Below, piece by piece: positions 1-11,447 of a stretch of 64,000 nt of DNA. Position 1 is the stretch's first letter; each line of letters begins with the position of its first letter. The position numbers and the translations under genes are program-made. The stretch comes from Entomortierella parvispora. Lineage: Eukaryota; Mortierellomycota; Mortierellomycetes; Mortierellales; Mortierellaceae. Below the pieces are notes generated by a model, which did no database searches, was not told the origin of the DNA, and was given only the letters and a program-made list of their open reading frames with translations. The DNA is taken from positions 248,001 to 312,000 of the forward strand of contig OY752149.1 of assembly GCA_963573315.1 (NCBI GenBank). Direction: 5' to 3'.

Positions 1-140
1 TGGAGGGCGATCAATTGCTGGAACCACAGTTGGGCATGCCTGATTTCATGAAGGCTGTCAAGTCTGTCCGACCTACTGTCAGCGCCGACGACGTAGTGGA
101 GCATACCAAATTCACGCTCGAGTTTGGAAGCGAAGGATAA
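1..140 (+). CDS. VPS4: Vps4 AAA ATPase, C-terminal end (partial)
   Basis: Only the last 45 or so codons are in the window; the gene begins upstream of base 1. The readable tail contains MPDFMKAVKSVRPTV and ends TLEFGSEG before a TAA. This matches the C-terminal helix region typical of Vps4, where family members have a similar (T)K(P/R)TV segment and end in EFGQEG or a close variant. Vps4 is the ATPase that disassembles ESCRT-III at endosomes, in cytokinesis and at the nuclear envelope. No catalytic motif is visible because the AAA domain lies outside the window. The identification rests on this short segment alone and would change only if the upstream sequence lacked an AAA domain. Confidence 0.8.
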   Translation, partial: EGDQLLEPQLGMPDFMKAVKSVRPTVSADDVVEHTKFTLEFGSEG

Positions 141-323
141 AAAAAAGTAGCAGCTATTACAACAGCAAAAAAACCCTTCTTCCCCAAACCAAGATAACCC
201 AACGTCTCTCTTTCTTCTCTGCCCTCCTTTGTTCTCTTTCTCTCTCTCTCTGTGGCACCGTCTACCGACTCAATCCTTTGATAAATAAAAAAAGAAAGCT
301 TCTTAATGCAACTCTATGGTTTT

Positions 324-1428
324 CTACGGAGCAGTAGACTCGACGACCTTCTCCACTAGCTTGACAACCTCGGGTTCCTGTTCTGCCAGTCCATCCTGTG
401 GGATATTTAAAGCCATGCTTTTTTGGATCCTCTTTCTGGCCAGCACCTGTTGCTCCGGCGTAGAGCTTCTTCCAGAGCCCAGAACCGGTGCCACCAAATA
501 ATCATGAACCGCATTCGAGAACCGATTCGCCTTGTCAAAATACCAGGCCAACCAGTATGGAGGCTGGGTATGTTTTTCAATCGGTTTTCCTTGGTTCCTT
601 CGCATCAGGATCCAAAACGCAAGGACCATGGGTAGGTTGAAGACTGTGAGAATCAAACGTGCAATACGAGAACGTGGTCCTGTGCATTCATATGGCACCA
701 GGGAGGCGAGATATTGTTGGTAGGCAGGGTCGAGGCCGTGATGCGCAGCACCAGAGGTCAGCAGGTTCTTGTACCGGGCTGAAGGTTGGCATTGGGTCTT
801 GATGGACATAGGGCGAGCAATCAGGACCTTGGCCGTGAGATGTTCTCCTGTTGTTGCTGCTGCTGAAGAAAAGGGCTCATAGACTTTGCAATCTACTTCG
901 ACCTGATCGTATCCTGTCGGTACATCATGCCCCCAGCCTCCCTATGATAGATGGCGGTACAAGAACAAATATGTCAAGATAAAAAAAAAGGTAGCAATTG
1001 GTCTCTATCAGTTTTCTTACCTCTGACTGAATGACCTTCTGCCAGTCATATTCAGAGATTCGATGGACCACGCCCTGCAGGACCGGGGGGTATGATCGCT
1101 CAGGATGATCCTCGTTCCAAATGAATTCCTGGCCAAATTTGGTCCTGTCATGGACAAACTGAGCATAGCTGCGTTGATGCATCCGTGCAGGATCCATCTT
1201 GAGGATAGAGGCAAAGCAGGGCTCGACAAAGGGGAGACCACCGATATCAAAACTGAGCCAGTAGCCAGGGACGATTACTGGCTTGGACTCGAGCGGCTTG
1301 ATCTTGCGGCGGCCGGAAAGGACGTTGGGATCGAGATTACTTCCATACGACAGATACAGGACGGAGCCTGGAGTAGCAGCAGCAGCAGCAGCAGCAGCGG
1401 GGGGAGGGGATGAGGAAGGTACGGTCAT
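324..1428 (-). CDS. Gamma-glutamylcyclotransferase-like protein (GGCT/GliK type)
   Basis: Two exons, 1428-1021 and 941-324, joined in phase 0 over a 79-nt intron, give 341 residues. After a short poly-alanine stretch coded by GCT repeats, the protein has VLYLSYGSNLDPNVLSGR at about residues 23-40. This is the substrate-loop signature (Y-x-Y/S-GSN-hydrophobic) of gamma-glutamylcyclotransferases, which cyclise gamma-glutamyl peptides to 5-oxoproline. The first exon alone looks like the core fold. The second exon adds a hydrophobic stretch near residue 240 (LILTVFNLPMVLAFWILM) that reads as a membrane segment, so the enzyme may be anchored. Fungal relatives include the GliK-like group. Substrate cannot be told from sequence. 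It is divergent from the GNAT gene that follows. Confidence 0.78.
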
Positions 1429-1831
1429 TGGTGAAAGGAAGAAAGAGGGATGGCGTGAGATGAGGAAAAGAGAAAGAGAAAGAGAAGGGAGGAAGTGAGG
1501 AGGAGAAATAAAGAAAAAGACGCGAAATCACGTCAGGTGGATCGATGGCTCCAAAGAGGAACGAGGGAGGACTGTGCGCCACGCTATCTTTGTGCCTTCG
1601 TTCCTTCCTTGGTGTCTTTGGTGTCCCCTGTCGTCTCTTCCCTCCCCTTCCCCTTCCCCCTCCTCTTCCGTTGCTGCCTTCGTTCCTCCCTCTCCTTCAC
1701 GCCTCCATCCCGCCATCCCCAATCAAGCAACCCGCATCGCCGCATCCTGTCCCCTGTCCCTGTCCCTGTCCCCTGTCCCTGTCCCGCCCTAGCTCATCTC
1801 CTCCCATTGCGCGCAGCAACACACATCGCAC
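1429..1831. promoter_or_regulatory. Shared divergent promoter region (GGCT-like / GNAT)
   Basis: About 400 bp lie between the two start codons. The half near the minus-strand gene is purine-rich (GAGAAAG runs) and the half near the plus-strand gene is strongly pyrimidine-rich (CCCTTCCCC and CCCTGTCC runs), so each gene sees a CT-rich leader on its own coding strand. No TATA box is obvious. TCACGTCAG occurs near 1528. Confidence 0.5.
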
Positions 1832-2518
1832 ATGTCATTCTCATTCCAGGCTCACGACCCACAGTCCATCGACGGCTCATCGGCGGCGTCTCTTTCTTTT
1901 TCGCCCACTTCTTCCTCCTCTTCTTCCCCTGATCGGCCGGCAACCGCCCTAGTGATCTGGCGCTTGACGAGGCAGCCCTCTTCCTCTTCCTCTTCCGACA
2001 ATGTCCTCACAATTCCTGACCAAGTTGTAACGAGCGCGCTGGACACGCTCTTCCCCCAACTCTCTTCCTCTGCTAAAACAGGGCCTTCCCTCGAAAGAAT
2101 CGTCGACTGTCTTTCCAATCCCGAGACTTTTACCCTGTTCCTCGCCACGGAGGTCACCCCTTCCTCTTCTTTAGGACATGGACATGGACAGGGACATGGA
2201 CAGGGACATGGACAGGGACATGGACTGCAGATCTCAAGGATTGTTGGATGCTTAACCCTGATCACCCTCAAGCTCCTCATGAACTCGCGTGCTCATATCG
2301 AGGATCTCGTCGTTCTCAATGACTGCCGTGGTCTGGGCTTGGGCCGTGCACTCATGCAGCGCGCACTGCGCGAAGCCGTCAACGTCCATCATTGCAAAAT
2401 GGTCGATCTTACCAGTAAGCCCGATCGTATCCAAGCAAGGACCCTCTATGAATCCCTTGGCTTTCAGCTTCGGGATACTGGTGCTTTCCGTTTCTATGCA
2501 CCAGCACCAGCGCCATGA
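1832..2518 (+). CDS. GNAT-family N-acetyltransferase
   Basis: A single-exon gene of 228 residues. The C-terminal half is a GNAT fold: IEDLVVLNDCRGLGLGRALM holds beta-strand 4 and the acetyl-CoA loop (R-G-x-G-x-G version), followed by a helix and VDLTSKPDRIQARTLYESLG, the beta-5/alpha-4 part that many small acetyltransferases share. The N-terminal 110 residues are Ser-rich and low in complexity. A Gly-His-Gln repeat sits at about residues 115-132, just before the fold. The substrate is not deducible; the LTS-x-P-x-R motif speaks against Gna1 and for the broad GNAT group. An AATAAA lies at 2529-2534, 11 bases after the stop, in the 59-bp gap to the convergent DDB1 gene. Confidence 0.85.
   Translation: MSFSFQAHDPQSIDGSSAASLSFSPTSSSSSSPDRPATALVIWRLTRQPSSSSSSDNVLTIPDQVVTSALDTLFPQLSSSAKTGPSLERIVDCLSNPETFTLFLATEVTPSSSLGHGHGQGHGQGHGQGHGLQISRIVGCLTLITLKLLMNSRAHIEDLVVLNDCRGLGLGRALMQRALREAVNVHHCKMVDLTSKPDRIQARTLYESLGFQLRDTGAFRFYAPAPAP
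2174..2226 (+). repeat. 12-bp coding minisatellite in the GNAT gene
   Basis: The unit GGACATGGACAG is repeated about four times in frame and encodes alternating Gly-His and Gly-Gln pairs just before the acetyltransferase fold. It is likely length-variable between strains. Confidence 0.85.
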
Positions 2519-2577
2519 AAAAAAAGGCAATAAAACTGTTTTTTATATTATTGGCACAGAGGGGGGTTTTTTTATCT

Positions 2578-5500
2578 TCAATGGAGTCTTGAAAGCTCTT
2601 CCACAAGCTTGGTCACTTCCTCCAGGGAAGCCGTCAGACGCTCACCACCTTCCGCGCCCTCCAGAACCTCATTGATCTCGTCCTGATTCAGATCCAGAAA
2701 CAACTCGACAAGATCGCCATCCACAAAATTGGTCGACTCCAGAACCCGAGCATCGCTTCGGAATCGCCTCCATCTAATTTTTTTGTGATAAAACAGTCAA
2801 TCAACGGTTAGGAAATCAGGATAGCTATGTCATCACCCTCCAAAACCCCAACGGTCTCAAGAAAAATTAAAGGTATACGACAAAAAGGAGTGTTTGTACG
2901 ACTTACGAAGCATGGTCCAGACCGCCAACGCCTTTAATGACTTTGGTCATATTGACTTCCAATTGATGAAGGAGTTCATATCGCTCGGGGGTTAAAGTCG
3001 CAATAACGCCAATGGTTCCGCTGACAGTTGCAAACAGCAGCTTTGGTACTGCTGGAGCATCGCCATCTTGGTTTGCCATAACTAGAGTACCTTTTGACAA
3101 AAAAAAAAAAAGATTAAACAATGATAAGTCTATGCAATTAGGGCGGCACAAAAGCAATGTTTGCATTGGATATCTTACCGTGTTTGAATCGATTGACCGG
3201 CTCACCCAAGTTCCAGCCTCCAGACCACTGCAGCTGTTTGCCAGCATCCTCGTTCGTAGGGTCCGTGTTCTTGACCAAAGTGTACAAGCTACCATTGTTG
3301 TTGGCCCCAATAAAGGTCTCATCATCAATAGCCTCCGCCGTGCAAAGCATGTCCATGCTGGTATCCCGCGCAATCTCCTCGATTTTGTTTTCGACCGGCT
3401 TGTATCGCAACAGAGTCATGCTCTTCATCAAATCTCCCGCAAGAATAAACTCTCCTTGGACTGCCAGTGACACCAGGAACGTAAAGCCGCGATGGGAACA
3501 CTCCAACGTCAGCTTTGACTCCAAGGACGCGTTTTCAGGCTTCCACGAGTACATGCAAGCGTGTTCATTGATACCGCAAAGAAGCATGCCTTGGAATTCC
3601 TTGATACAAATCACACCTCCTTTCACAACAGTGGAGGCGGCCAGCTGTAATTGCCCATTCTCAAGAACCTCAAAGACCAGGATACGGCCTTTGGTTGGCA
3701 CTGCATCGTCCACTTTGTCCTCCTGCTCCACTTCTTCCGCGGTTCCCACAGCCAGGTACCTTGTCGAGTCTCCCGTAAATGTCACAGCTGTGATGGACTG
3801 AGGATCTTCGCCAGGCTGCAACTTGTATGTGGTAAGAACTAGAGACAGAAGAGGAGCCGAAATAAAAATCAGTTTCAGGTAGCAACATCACGGTGGAAGG
3901 AATACCGTTCAACTTCATCGTATAATGAACATTACGGTCAAAAGTCTGGTCATCGTGTAGTCGCAAATATCCAACCTCCTCTTCAGTATCAGGCATGCTC
4001 ACTCCACCAATCGACTGCTCATCCTGCAAAATTCCGATCGAAAGAACTCCAAAGCACTTGTGCGGCGCCAGGTAAGCAATCCTTCGAGGACTTTCTACAA
4101 TTGGAAAAGTCTGGACATGGAGTTCTTGGAACTCATCGATACTTCCAATCCTTAAAACTGCCGACTCGTCAGAACCAACAATAGCCAATGCATTGGGGTA
4201 TGCATCACAGTTGAACGAGGCTACAGTTTCCACCTGGCCAAGATTCACGTTGGAATACACAAGCTTGCGGTTTGAACTGTAGATCACTGTTGGCCGGTCA
4301 CTACAGGCAAATACATTGCAGGACGATCCACTGTTCTGGCTGGCAGCAATTGGTCGAAGTAGAACGGGTTGCGTTCCCAGTGAGATTCGCTTAGGAGCTG
4401 GCAGAGAGCTCAGGGAGGGGTCAAGAGCAAATGTCAACAGCTGTCCATCACCTAGTTGAATACTTCAAGCGTTAGTCTTGTGCAAAAAAAGAGCAGCTAT
4501 CCCCGTGCGATTCGATTCTTACCAAGACCTGCAAGAAGATAAGGAACTCCCTCAAATCGCGCGAGGAGCAATGATCGGGGAAGGATTTCCCCTGGAAGGT
4601 CATGTGAGGCGAGAATCTCCATGGTGGGCAATCGGATGAGAGAGACTTTGATGTCCGTCCACAGTCCAATCGCACACACTTGAGATGAAAATGGGCTGGC
4701 GGGTACAATGGCGCTGACATCGATGCAGGCAATATCGTTTTCGAATGTCTTTCGCCTAATAAGATACACCAGTGCGAAGTATACGACGTCAGCTAGATCC
4801 TGATAGCACCGTACCATGTAGTCATCTATCTCATCTCCGGGCCTTACCCAACCTCCTTGATAGCTTCTGATCCCACATCCAAGTACACCAATGTCTTTCC
4901 TCCAACGGCCAATAGACATTGCGTGGCATTCATAGACGCAATAGAAATACGTTGTCCATGTGCCGGTTTCCACTCTGCGACAAGGCCAGCTTGAATATGT
5001 TGCGAGGGCGCAATCAGCCGGACCGATCGTGAGCACACCTGAAGGAAAAGACCACCTTGAACATTTCCGCAGAGCAGTGTTGACGAGTTGGTCAAAAATC
5101 CTTCCAACTCTTCCTGCACCATCTCGGATTCTTGAGTAACGCTGACCAGCCTTGTAGAGTCCAAAAAGCTCATTACCAAGGTATTTTCAGAGCTATTTCG
5201 TCGTTACAGACATATATATATATCGTCATTAATAACCTTACAAATCGCTGGCTTCTTCTCAATTCGATTCTCAAGGCAATTACCTCGCCTCAAGGTTCTC
5301 CTTGAGAGACCACAGTCCTTTGATGCCAGGAAGATCCAGTACTGCCCGGTCGTTGATGCCGACTCCACTCCTTACAATACGCAAAGATCCGTCTTTAAAT
5401 GCTCCAGAACATGCAACAATCTGGCCCTATAAAACACAACAGTCAATTATTAGTTATTAAATCACTCAAAAGTTCCTCAGACTCACGAGCCTGCAAGGAT

Positions 5501-7129
5501 ACATACCTGACCTTGGCCCTCAAGATCGACAATATCAAAGTCTGCAATTGGAGCAATGTTGACAAAGGTCTCTGCCACTTCAATGTATTCTCCATCTTCA
5601 TCAGGTTCTGTGTGGAGCAGGACCAGCTGAGAATCGCCAAGATGAGACCCAACATAGACATGGTTGTTGTCCAAGTAGACGATGGCCTCTGGGATTGAGG
5701 TGGTTCCAAGGAACTCAAACTTCAGGTCCTTGACTTGCGGGCCGCTGGAAGGAGCCGGACCTGGTTGCGTGATCAAAACAAGGATATACATCATTCCAGT
5801 ATGGTCTCCCAGCAGATACCGATCACCTCGGTCGTCCACGCGCTCGTAGCATTGCAAAATGCTGGCATTGATAGCGATCGATCGTGGTTCTGTGTGCTGC
5901 GCTGGGTTGAAGTACGAAATTGTGTACTCGCCAACAACCAAAAGGCCGCCTAATCAAGATTTGAAAAAAAAGAAAAAAAGAAATTGACGTGCAAAACTCT
6001 CCCGTCAGAAACGAGAACTGCGCAAAAGATTCCCCGAAGTCGTTTTCCTTGTACCACATTCACTGTCACTCTCAAGGTCGTTCATTACCAATAGGGGCAG
6101 GAACGGCCACGCAAGTGCGCGCTCCGCTCAGATCGCTCTGGATCCATCCAGTCTCCACCTTGTCTTTTGTCTTCAGATCAAACTCATAGGTCTTGACGTG
6201 ACGAATCTCTTTCTTGTCCTGGTACAATACTGCCAGCGTTGGTCTATGACAGCCGTGTAAAAAGACCATAGACATGATGGTCACTTCCTCAATGGGTAAG
6301 CTGAACTGATCCAAAAAAGTCTTGTCTACGATCCTGCTTGCTTTTAACGCGCTTGCAATACTTCTGGGCATCGACGCAGACGTGTTTTCGTTAGGACGAG
6401 GCGCAGACGGATTGACTGTGATGATTTTCAATAAGCCCTGGTAGAGATGGCAGCAGATAATGGACGATGTTGGATCGATAATCACGAGCTGACCGTCGTC
6501 TGCTGGTCGTGCATGGCGGTCCCGCAGATCGAGTAGCGAGTCTGAAGTAATGCTAAAATGCGCAGAGCCGCCTTCGGTTTCTGGAGTCGAGAGATTCAGT
6601 GAAAGCGTAAGCATTTGATAGTGGGTTGTTGTCAGCAGCAGCATGTCCGTGTCATGGCCCTATTATACATCAAAGTCCAAGGTCACCCGATCGAGCAAGT
6701 TTCAAGCAAAGAAGGGGCGGGCGAAAGCAGATCGAATAATTCAAGGAAAGAAAGGATCTTGTTAGGACAGGAAGATATTCGGCGAGGTATGTTGTTCAGT
6801 AGCATGCTCTTTACAGGTGGTCGGAAGGGCTCCATGCAGGCGATTTCACCATATAGACCAAACTCCTTGACCATCTTGAGTCCATCCTTGCCGACAAAGT
6901 AGACTTCTACTCTGGTCCCTTTGCTATTTTTTTTTTGTAAGGGTGTTGACGATCAGCTCGAGCGTCGACGCCAGGAATGCAGGGGGCAAAGGCAATTGAA
7001 TGAACAAAGCAGTAAACATAAGAAAGCGGCCTACCCGAGAATGAGGTTGAGGTCATCGGGCCCAGTGAAGTTGCCCTTGATGGCATTAAACACAGCGCTG
7101 GACTTGCGAGCGGTGAAGACGATGTTCAT
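2578..7129 (-). CDS. DDB1: DDB1, DNA damage-binding protein 1 / CUL4 adaptor
   Basis: Eleven exons close in frame to 1174 residues (human about 1140): 7129-7035, 6923-6815, 6659-6089, 5949-5507, 5426-5284, 5192-4848, 4755-4523, 4451-3906, 3838-3179, 3090-2907, 2773-2578. Segments match DDB1 throughout as I recall it, for example [38 protein letters not shown] in the central propeller, and a C-terminal WRRF...FVDGDLVE...[12 protein letters not shown]1 has three beta-propellers. It bridges CUL4-RBX1 to DCAF receptors and takes part in nucleotide-excision repair and replication licensing. The exon 8/9 junction needs a donor at 3905, inside a stretch that also reads open, so that border is the least certain. 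It shares a promoter with the UVR-motif gene. Confidence 0.96.
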
Positions 7130-7489
7130 TTCTAGAGTCGAGGAGGAGCGATTGTCCGAGACTTTTTCTTATAGCAGAGCCCGTTCCTATCCGTAGCGAG
7201 CGATGCGTCCAGCGAAGAGGGGAGGAGACAAGGGGAGGAAGAGAGAGAATGAGAGGGAAAGTCGGCAATGAAGGAAGGGGAGGAAAATGAGTGCAGAGAG
7301 GAAGGAGACGAAAGTGAATATGCGCGTCGCATGCGCGCATGTTTGAAATGGTGGTGTGGGACTTCTCACTCTCACTCTCTCAGAGAAAATTCACGTGACG
7401 TGCACGAGACGACAAATGCATGCAGGCCTGCATTACATTCTGCCTCTACTCTTTTTGTCAACCTCCTCCCCATTCTTATCTTCATTTCC
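7130..7489. promoter_or_regulatory. Divergent promoter DDB1 / UVR-motif gene, with CACGTG
   Basis: About 360 bp separate the two starts. TCACGTGACGTGCACG at 7391-7406 contains a palindromic CACGTG (7392-7397) overlapping a TGACGTG half-site. An alternating CTCACTCTCACTCTCT tract precedes it. No TATA element is evident. Confidence 0.55.
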
Positions 7490-10400
7490 ATGGAGTCAAA
7501 TCTCGACGACAGGCTGTTGTCATCACCCACCGCTTCAAAGAGCAACCACAGCGCCGACAGTAACACAGACAAGGGAGACTCTAAGCCAAAGCGGCCTTCG
7601 TGGCAAACTGTTTCCAAGGACGCGCCTCAGTATCACACGCGTCGTCAGGGCAGCCGATCATCTACGCTTGCCAATTCCCTCTATGATTCGCCCAAGAGAT
7701 CATCTTCTTCGGACCACAGACATGCCTCTTCCCATATATCATCCTCAGGAACTATCCCAGCAGACTCCCCAATCCTGACCCAAGACCTGGCGGATCTCTG
7801 GAGTGACAAGGCCATGTCCGAGAGCAGTCTTAGTCAAAAAGACCCAAGTGCTAGCCTGATAATCGAAGACGCAACTCCTCCTCTCCCTTGGAAGGACCCT
7901 AGTTCCCGATTCAGCACCGGAGACAACCTGAGCTCAAGCCAGCGCTTCAGTGTCGATTCCCTGTCCGGCGGTGGTACGAAAGTACAATTCGGAAAAAATA
8001 ATAATCCAGAAACAGAATTCATGAACTTAATACCCTAATCTTTCTCTCTAGCGTTCGCAATGCCGACGAGTCAGCAGCCATCACTGTCGTCCTCTCAGCA
8101 GCTTTCTTCGACAGAGGTGCATCGTAGCAGTGAGCCAACAAAACAAGACGTTCCTTTCCGTGAAACTCCAGCCGTTCCATCAGCAGAGACAAAGCGGAGA
8201 AAGTGGCAGTCGCCCAAAGTGCAAAAGATCCACGAGCCTTCTCTCATCGGCGAGGATATCAAGGACGATCAGGCAGAAGGCGGCACTTCTTCAACACTAT
8301 CCCTTTCCGAGATTAATCTGCTTGATTCCCCTATTGCCCAAGCAAGTCAATCCGCCTCTGGACAGTCTACCCCAAAATTAACCAAAACCTCTGTGCCGAA
8401 AATGTCCACTTTTGGTTTGCGAAGTCTCTCGGGTCCAGGGAGCGGGATCGTCTCGGGATTGACGTCGCTCAAGAACTCAATCATGATTCCAGCACTGTCC
8501 TTCCATCACAAACCCGAAAGCAGCTCGGCCGGATCCCAATCGAGTTCGCTTGCAGCATCTCAGAGCAGTCTACTGGATTTTGTCGTCCCGGACCAACCTG
8601 GGTCTCGTCAAGGTCACCGCCAACATGATACTTCTTCATCAACAACTGCAAACTCGTCCTTGATGATCACCAGTTCCTTTGTGAATTCTGGGACCGGAGC
8701 ATCACATCGGTCCAAGCAAGATGCGGGCTCAAAAAAATCGCGGTCCTCAAAAGAAGAATTTGGCACTGGAGACAAAAGTCCAAAATTCCGGCGATCCGCT
8801 TTTGGTGTCAACTCGGACTCACGACCCACATCTTCCTTGTCGCACCATCCTCGAAGAAGACGTATGGTCAGCCAAAATTCTTCTGCTCTCTCGCTCTCCA
8901 ATCTTGAGACTGGATTCCAGCAATTAGTCCGAAAACAGAGCCAGCTATCTGCACACAAGGTGGACCTTTGCCGAGAGTTGATTTCGCTTTACAGTCGAAG
9001 AAACACCAATGAGAAGAAGCAAGAGGAGGCGATTGCTGAAGAGGCTTTTGAGGATGCGGAAGCAGCTGGTACCACCATTCATCTTATCCAGGAGAGGATC
9101 ATGAAGCTCGAGTCAATCTATGCAGAAATGGATAAGGCGCTGTGGGAAGCCAAGAAGCAGCAGGACGAATTGGGACAGTCAGTTGTAAAGGCCCATGGTG
9201 AAGTGATGCAGGAGATGGATCAGATGCGACAGGCTCGAGAGCAAGAGAAGAGGGAGTATCAGGAAGCGATGGAGAAACAACGCGAGGTTGAGCAAGCAAG
9301 GATCCAGGCCGAGCGACAAGAATTGCAGTTATCAGCAGAGGAAATCACGACTAGGAGAGGACGATTAGACAAGGAGCAGAAGAAGATTGCGGATCAAGTT
9401 GGAATCGACACCGCCATTGAACAAGTCGAAATGACGCTACTGGTAGAAAAAAGAAGCAAACTGAGGGTAAGGATCAGGTTCTTTATAGACTTTGAAGTGG
9501 GGTCTGCTGTTGTTGTTCAACCAGAGAGATTTATTTTGATCCACATTACCATTCTTTTGGTAGACCGAAATCCAGGAGCTGGAAAGAATGTTGAGTGGAC
9601 TACGGCAAAAGGACAAGGAGCTTAGCCACGATATCGACGAATTTCAGAAGCAAATCAATATTGTCGCAAAGAAATTTGAGGAGCAGACAACCGCACTCGA
9701 AGCCGAAACGCGGCAGCTCGAACGTGAAAACAACGAAATCCAGAACAGAACCCACAAACTGGATCAGCAACAATCCCATCTTCAAAAGGTTGTGGAAGGC
9801 ACAGGGTCCACGCAGGAGGAGATATCGGCAGAAATTGATGCGATAATTTCTCAACAGTCGAGACTGGAAGACGTTCGACAGCAGTTTGCTTCCGAACTTG
9901 GCGTCATTCAGAAACTCAGACTAGAGGAAGAGGCATTCCGCGAGAAAGAGGCTAGCTGGACCTTGAGAGCAAGCAGTCTGGGCGAAGATGTGCGAAAACA
10001 AGACAAAAAGCTGTGCGACCTGACTGACCGTATTGCACATGAGCAAAAGAGCCTGGCAGACCTAGAGTATGAGATCGAGTCTTGTCAAAAGAGGATCTTG
10101 AAAGCAGAGTCGTTGAAGGACCTCTCTGTCCAGCGTATGTCCCATTATAGCAGCACTATTTCCGCGTCTTTGAAAAGAAGTGAATGGTGCAACTTATTGA
10201 AGCCAAAACCGTGCATTATTCTCCATCTAGGTCGTGACTTCAAGCAGGCATCACAGCTTTCAAGCGAAGTAGGTCGACAGCAGGGTATCAAAAGGGATCT
10301 GGAAACGCAATTGGAGTCGTTGAGCGCAAAACTAAAAGCTCCAGGTGATAGTGGGCTGGAAGCATTGCGGCAAGAATGTGACCATGTTCAAACTTTTGTC

Positions 10401-10903
10401 AAGGGAGAGGAGGCCACATTAGCAAAGGAGATCCAGGCTGCAGTTACCGAAACCCTGGCTCGCCTCGATACCCTGGCAAAAGAGGTGTCTCCGCCAGGAG
10501 GTGCTACTTCCAATACGGAGCATGGCGCAGAAGCAAAGACTGGATCGACTGCGGGCCACTTGTCTAAGCAGTTGCTTATTGAGATTCTATCAGAGATTGA
10601 AAACGTGCGAGAGATGTCCAGGCTCCGCTTTGGAAGAGAGGAAACGGTACGCCCTTCTTTGTCAACAACAAACGACATGCTCAGTGAGGACCAGATTGAT
10701 GTGCAGCGCCGCAAACTTGAGCGATCTATCCAGGCTGCGGTCGCTGAAGAAGATTACGATGCCGCAGGTACGGGTGCCAATGTTATTATTGACAGAATAA
10801 GCGAGTTACGATCGATCATGATGCTGTTTTTAACAAAGTTCCTGTCTGTGTTCATTATTCTGGTCTGATAGCAAACTTGCAAGCACAGCTGGACGCTCTC
10901 TGA
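7490..10903 (+). CDS. Large coiled-coil protein with two UVR-like motifs
   Basis: Five exons (7490-7973, 8052-9466, 9564-10134, 10231-10767, 10872-10903) give 1012 residues. The first 440 are Ser/Pro/Gln-rich and probably disordered. Residues about 450-1010 are almost entirely helical and heptad-like. Two short motifs resemble the UVR (UvrB/UvrC-interaction) helix pair: AIAEEAFEDAEAAG near residue 485, and AAVAEEDYDAAANLQAQLDA at the extreme C-terminus. The second appears only when the last intron is spliced at 10768-10871, which supports that model. The first intron could also start at 7971. I do not recognise the gene; the UVR motif occurs in many unrelated proteins and only suggests a dimerisation or docking role. 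Confidence 0.75.
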
Positions 10904-11447
10904 GATGTGGAGAACAGAAAATCAGTGGGAGGAGAAAGGAACGATACCCGGCTCTCAGCAGCCAACGTGACACGACCAAATGTCAGCATGACTCTTTTTG
11001 TCCCTTGCAGAACAATAAAAGCGGCGCAGGAGCGCACAGCCAAAAAAGAAGGAGAGGAGGACGCGCACGCGGAGGGAAGGGAAGCGCCTTGCTGCATGGG
11101 GCCAATGCGCAGGAAGTGGTCACGTGGCTCGTATTTTTTTTCTTTTTGTTCCTTTTTTTTTGAGTCAGCGTGAGGTGAGGGCAGACGGCCAGTCGGGCAT
11201 ACAAACATAAAAGCACGCCTTCGACCCCTTCTGCTTCTTCTCATCTTCACTTTTCTTCATCAGATTACCGTTTGCAACCACCCCCTAATCTCGAGTACAG
11301 CCACGAGCGACTGCATTCCCCCTTTGACAGCCAACTGAGCTCACACAGCAAGAAAAACAAAAAAGAGAATAAGCAAAAGAGACATACAACCCAGGGCAGC
11401 CTGATCAGTTTTACTTTCCCACACACACACTCACATAAGCACTCGAC
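10904..11447 (+). promoter_or_regulatory. Upstream region of methionyl-tRNA synthetase
   Basis: No gene is seen in these 544 bp. GGTCACGTGG places a CACGTG at 11121-11126, about 320 bp before the start codon. Two T-rich blocks follow (11138-11162), then an A/C-rich leader ending in CACACACAC shortly before the ATG. Confidence 0.5.
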
